Assembly (NCBI GenBank): GCA_964019425.1
Contig: OZ025805.1
Location: forward strand, 906,001 to 970,000
Direction: 5' to 3'
From: Flectonema sp. DT1601
Lineage: Eukaryota > Euglenozoa > Diplonemea > Diplonemida > Diplonemidae
DNA: 64,000 bases
Numbering within the stretch: the stretch's first letter is position 1; every line of letters starts with the position of its first letter. The notes below the pieces were generated by a model. It did no database searches and was not told the origin of the DNA. It saw nothing but the letters and a program-made list of their open reading frames with translations. The translations under genes and the position numbers were made by a program. This document shows positions 60,651 through 64,000 of the stretch, one piece after another.

Positions 60651-62483
60651 ATGTCTCGTTTTCGACAAAAAACGGTTGCAGCGACGACGTCTTTTGAAGA
60701 AGAAAAGGCAAAAGGAGTTAACGAAGTCATCACCCTACTAGTTGAAGGGGGGTACTTTAGGGCGAGGATCTCAGCAATTGATGTTTTCGATAAGATCGCA
60801 GGAGGATTAGCATGGGCGATATTGAGCAGCAGAGAATCAATTGACGTTGATTTCAAAGAAAATTCCAACATTGGACACAAACTTAGAGTCGGTGAAAACA
60901 TAGAAAACGCACTTGTATCTATGGAATGTCCATTCGAATTACAGGCATTTCAAATTCAAGGTATGGACACCCCCAAACTAATTCCTGTGTTAAAATGGCT
61001 GCTAAAGAGAGTAGCTATTGTTAGACGTGAACAAGAAGCTTCTCTTTATCGTCATGGTGAATTACTTTTTGATAGATGTTTTAATATTAAAGACTCACCA
61101 TTTTATGAAAAAAAGATCCTGTCAGTACCAACTCCACATCGCCGTTACAAACGAAAAGACGACGAAGACCTGTCAAATGAACTCAGTCATGTGTCAAGTG
61201 TTTTACTTGAGTATGGTCACACCTATAGAGTAAATAACGAATTGGACATCGATGCGTTGAAAGAAGATGAGACTGATCAACGCGCCAAAGAAGAAGCCCG
61301 TCGCGCCCATGAAGAACAAGAACGAGAACTTAGAGCAATGGAAGAAATGTTAGCACAGATGCCTTCCATTAAAGAGCGCAGTAAATTATCAACATCGGCA
61401 GTGGGTGGTATCGTTGCTCAACAATCAAGTGAAATAGCACAGTTCTCCGCAGAGTATGAATCGAGAATGGCAGAGCTTCGTGCCGATGCTCTCAAAGACG
61501 ATAATGAAATGGCCAATCTTCACAAAAAGAAAACTCAACTTGAAAAGCGTCAAGCAGCTCTTAAAGAAGAACAAGAAAAGTATGCTGAACTTGTAGAGTC
61601 ACAGAGACTTGCACAACAACAGGCAGACAAATTATCGAAAGACTGCGGAAAGAAGGAACGTCGACTGAACAGAATTATTGAAGAGATCCGGAATATAGAA
61701 ACCCAACTAGCAGAAAATCCAAAGAAAAAATCTTTGTTTAAAAAACTCTTAAAAGCATTGGAAAAGATAGAACAAATAGAAAAAGACTCTGATGCTTTCA
61801 GAAAGAAATGTAGTGAACAGCAATCTAGTTGGAAGAAGAAGACTCAAAAGGCTGCTGACAGACTCCAAAAGGCTATCGAATACGGTGAAGACGAAGATGA
61901 ACTGTCAGCATTACGTCTCCAGTTAGAAAAGGTTAAGAGTAGAATGCAGCCTATTGTCAAAGAAGTAGCAGCGAAAGATAGACAAATTGCGACTCACCAA
62001 AGAACTATTGATCGGATCCCTACTCGTGCGGAATTAACGCAGTATGAGAAACGATTTCATGAACTTTACGAACAAGTTGCTTGGAAATTTGAAGAGACCA
62101 AACAAAACTACAATCGCTACAACGTGTTAACTGAAACAGCTGGATATTTGTCTAAAGAAACTGAACTTATGAAATCTCTTGAGTCTCAGATACAAGAAGT
62201 AATGGGAGCATCAAAAGATAATGACATGAAGGAAGCACTGGCTGACGGTATAAATGAAATCGTTGCAAAGATTGAAATTAACAACAAACGAGTCGATGAA
62301 GAAATCGATTCAAGCAAATCAAAATACCTCTCAAAGGAAGAGGAATACTCTTCTCTCATTGCTGTACAACGTTCATACCTCCAGGGTGTTAAAGAGCTTA
62401 AGGAAGCGTTTTCTAAAAATGAACAACTTCAAGCAAAACATGAAAGTATGACTGCTGCCATAGCAGATGCGAAGAACGGATAG
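60651..62483 (+). CDS. CCDC93: CCDC93 orthologue, CCC-complex subunit (610 aa)
   Basis: The protein follows animal CCDC93 from end to end. The N-terminal calponin-homology-like region has VNEVITLLVEGGYFRARI, FDKIAGGLAWAI, FKENSNIGHKL, ECPFELQAFQIQGMD and VLKWLLKRV (human: LLVAAGYFRARI, FDKVVGGMTWCI, FQENSTIGQKI, HQIQGMD, VVQWLVKRA). It goes on with RRYKRKDDED, LLEYGHTYRV and SAVGGIVAQQSSEIAQFSAEYES. The rest is coiled coil, with IDRIPTRAELTQYEKRFHELYEQV near residue 450 (human: [24 protein letters not shown]). CCDC93 forms the CCC complex with CCDC22 and COMMD proteins, which acts with WASH and retriever in endosome-to-surface recycling. The ATG at 60651 is chosen because it follows the acceptor AG and starts where the family does. 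Confidence 0.92.
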   Translation: MSRFRQKTVAATTSFEEEKAKGVNEVITLLVEGGYFRARISAIDVFDKIAGGLAWAILSSRESIDVDFKENSNIGHKLRVGENIENALVSMECPFELQAFQIQGMDTPKLIPVLKWLLKRVAIVRREQEASLYRHGELLFDRCFNIKDSPFYEKKILSVPTPHRRYKRKDDEDLSNELSHVSSVLLEYGHTYRVNNELDIDALKEDETDQRAKEEARRAHEEQERELRAMEEMLAQMPSIKERSKLSTSAVGGIVAQQSSEIAQFSAEYESRMAELRADALKDDNEMANLHKKKTQLEKRQAALKEEQEKYAELVESQRLAQQQADKLSKDCGKKERRLNRIIEEIRNIETQLAENPKKKSLFKKLLKALEKIEQIEKDSDAFRKKCSEQQSSWKKKTQKAADRLQKAIEYGEDEDELSALRLQLEKVKSRMQPIVKEVAAKDRQIATHQRTIDRIPTRAELTQYEKRFHELYEQVAWKFEETKQNYNRYNVLTETAGYLSKETELMKSLESQIQEVMGASKDNDMKEALADGINEIVAKIEINNKRVDEEIDSSKSKYLSKEEEYSSLIAVQRSYLQGVKELKEAFSKNEQLQAKHESMTAAIADAKNG

Positions 62484-62880
62484 AAAGGACAAAACAGTCA
62501 GTTTGAGTATTCGACCGAATTTATGTACAATACGGGAAGACGACCAGTTTGACTTTTTTTTTTAATGTTGATTTTGTTAATTTTTGAGTCGAGGGGGGAA
62601 AAAAAAAATAACGAAAAAAAAAAAAAAAAAAAGACGACAGAAAGTAATACTATCGTCCACCATGTAGCGATGTGCATTCCAGTCCGTGTGTCTCAGTTCC
62701 TTGCGCTAGCATATAATGGGGAGGAGAACAAATTTTTCCATTTTTTTTTTTTTTTTTTTTTTTTTTCCCCTATTCTGTTGTCTTCTCTTTTATTATGCGT
62801 CGGAATGTCTGAGTGATGTGTTCTTGTGATTATTCATAATCGTGTGGATATTGATTAAAGAGAAAAAAAAAAAAAAGAAA

Positions 62881-62911
<31 letters not shown>

Positions 62912-63118
62912 ATTAAAAACCTCACGTGTGTGAGGAAGGCAATGTTTCGTTATGCAGGTAAGTATAAAACACACTATTTCAGCAAAAAAAAAATGAATTA
63001 TTTTTATTTTACAGGTTGAAAAAAAAGTTATCTCTTTTGTTTTGATACCAAGTAAGGAGGTATAGTCGAAAGCCTTATAACTGATTTCTTCTATCAGAAG
63101 GAAGTGACACAAAACAAC
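62484..63118. other. Gene-free spacer with long A and T runs
   Basis: T runs of about 27 bases near 62740 and A runs near 62620 and 62870-62904. No gene is seen. An acceptor AG at 63096-63097 precedes the next gene by 21 bases. Confidence 0.65.
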
Positions 63119-63370
63119 ATGTCATCAACAGGATCTGGTGCAGCAGGAAGCGATCCCATGCCACTAAAACATATGATAACAGTGTTCGGAGTTGATAGTT
63201 GTAAAAATACAGTATCTGAGAAGCAAGCATTATCAAAAAAGAAAGTCGATTGGGGGTTTGTCGATTGCAATAAAGATCCAAAGCAATGTGCTCGTTTTGG
63301 AGCTTCTGTTGTTCACCCGGTGACTGTAGTAGTCGGTTGGGACAAGGGATTGTTTAAGGGAATCCCATAA
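63119..63370 (+). CDS. Small thioredoxin-fold-like protein lacking a CxxC motif (83 aa)
   Basis: After a 17-residue flexible start, MITVFGVDSCKNTVSEKQ gives a strand, a loop with a single Cys and a helix. Then come VDWGFVDCNKDPKQCARFGASVVHPVTVVVG: a strand, a second helix and the cis-Pro loop before a strand, as in glutaredoxin/thioredoxin folds. The usual CxxC is reduced to one Cys (SCKN), while two further cysteines lie in the DCN...QC segment. At 83 residues it is close to a minimal glutaredoxin. It could be a monothiol redox protein or a non-catalytic binding fold. The assignment is by pattern only. Confidence 0.6.
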   Translation: MSSTGSGAAGSDPMPLKHMITVFGVDSCKNTVSEKQALSKKKVDWGFVDCNKDPKQCARFGASVVHPVTVVVGWDKGLFKGIP

Positions 63371-63813
63371 AAAAAAATATAAATAACCCAAATTCTGATT
63401 GGTGTGTTTACAACGTGTCGATACTCCTCTTTTTGTGTGATTTTTTTTAATTTTTTTTATCGTTTTTTTAATTACACCGAAACGGATACCTTTCCCTACA
63501 CGCACGGTTTTCTTTTTTTTTTCAAAGAGAAGGTAAAACCTTCTAGTCTTCTAAAAAAAGTAAAAAAAAACCGACCCTAACTACAATTACCAAACACCAG
63601 ATAACCAACACACATAAATATGAATTCATTCCCTGACAACTGAAGGAAGCGTTTTTGAGTACTCTAATTGAGTGTTGTTAACTTTATTATAAACGAACTT
63701 TTGCGTTCGATTGAATTTTCCCACCCCTCTCTTCCCCTTCTTTTGACTGATAACCATTAATACTAACTTTATTATAATTCATTTATATTCAGGTTGGGTT
63801 TTAATATTATCAA
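63371..63813. other. Spacer before the last gene
   Basis: T- and A-rich sequence; a candidate acceptor AG at 63791-63792 lies 21 bases before the last start codon. Nothing else is seen. Confidence 0.6.
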
Positions 63814-64000
63814 ATGATTCCAGCTGACCAGTTCTACACAGCGCTCCCTGGAATGTTACCTATGGGAAGCACCGCTGTATTGGTTGAAGTACAGAGGGCA
63901 GATGAAAAACGAAAGCAAATGGAGGAAATGGTGAAGGAGAAGGATAGAGAAGTGGAAGGCAGGAAGAAAAGTCAACGAGAATGTTTGACGAAGTTGGATG
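63814..64000 (+). CDS. Start of an unrecognised, partly coiled-coil protein (runs off the right edge)
   Basis: Sixty-two codons are present. The product begins MIPADQFYTALPGMLPMGST, then AVLVEVQRADEKRKQMEE and a charged, probably helical stretch (MVKEKDREVEGRKKSQRE) up to the window edge. The ATG follows a pyrimidine-rich stretch ending in AG at 63791-63792, as for its neighbours. The family cannot be named from this fragment. Confidence 0.6.
   Translation, partial: MIPADQFYTALPGMLPMGSTAVLVEVQRADEKRKQMEEMVKEKDREVEGRKKSQRECLTKLD

Overview
The window looks like nuclear DNA of a protist with a kinetoplastid/euglenozoan-style genome. Every convincing protein gene lies on the + strand and is a single uninterrupted reading frame. 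Most are preceded by a pyrimidine-rich stretch and an AG a few bases before the ATG, as expected for polycistronic transcription with spliced-leader trans-splicing. The one clear gene on the - strand is a U6 snRNA (53470-53578) whose 5' stem-loop resembles trypanosomatid U6. Spacers are full of long poly-A and poly-T tracts. The assignment to Euglenozoa is an inference; no spliced-leader RNA, rRNA or intact tRNA was found.

Region 1 (1-41841) is a tandem array of seven giant secreted-protein genes separated by near-identical spacers of about 0.8-0.9 kb. Each has a signal peptide, two divergent N-terminal units, 15-85 copies of a 38-residue (114-bp) unit with six cysteines, and a fixed C-terminal cap. 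Protein lengths are 1762, 1230, 698, 2294, 1230, 1116 and 3358 residues, and all differ by exact multiples of 38; together they hold about 305 six-cysteine units. The first three genes with their spacers were duplicated as a block to give the next three. One gene then gained 14 units by internal duplication, another is a hybrid of two repeat types, and the largest shows higher-order repeats. Each internal spacer carries a decayed copy of the first dozen codons of the gene that follows the array (41842), which marks the original duplication joint. I do not recognise the repeat as a named domain family; it is the best candidate here for an undescribed system, possibly an extracellular coat, cyst-wall or secreted matrix protein.

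Region 2 (41842-47062) holds three genes: an unrecognised protein, a protein with a C-terminal Plus3-like (Rtf1-type) domain, and a protein with three ubiquitin-like folds.

Region 3 (47063-51373) is a 4.3-kb gene-free stretch rich in homopolymers. It contains a 770-bp DNA-transposon-like element with terminal inverted repeats and a 6-bp target duplication, and a candidate Pol III small RNA with tRNA-like A and B boxes.

Region 4 (51374-64000) has an MLO-family membrane protein fused to a B-box zinc finger, the U6 gene, a coiled-coil protein with a C-terminal W/G-rich domain, a ubiquitin-like/leucine-rich-repeat protein, a small unknown protein, an F-box-like/ankyrin protein, a clear CCDC93 orthologue (CCC complex, endosomal recycling), a small thioredoxin-fold protein without a CxxC motif, and the start of a further gene that runs off the right edge.
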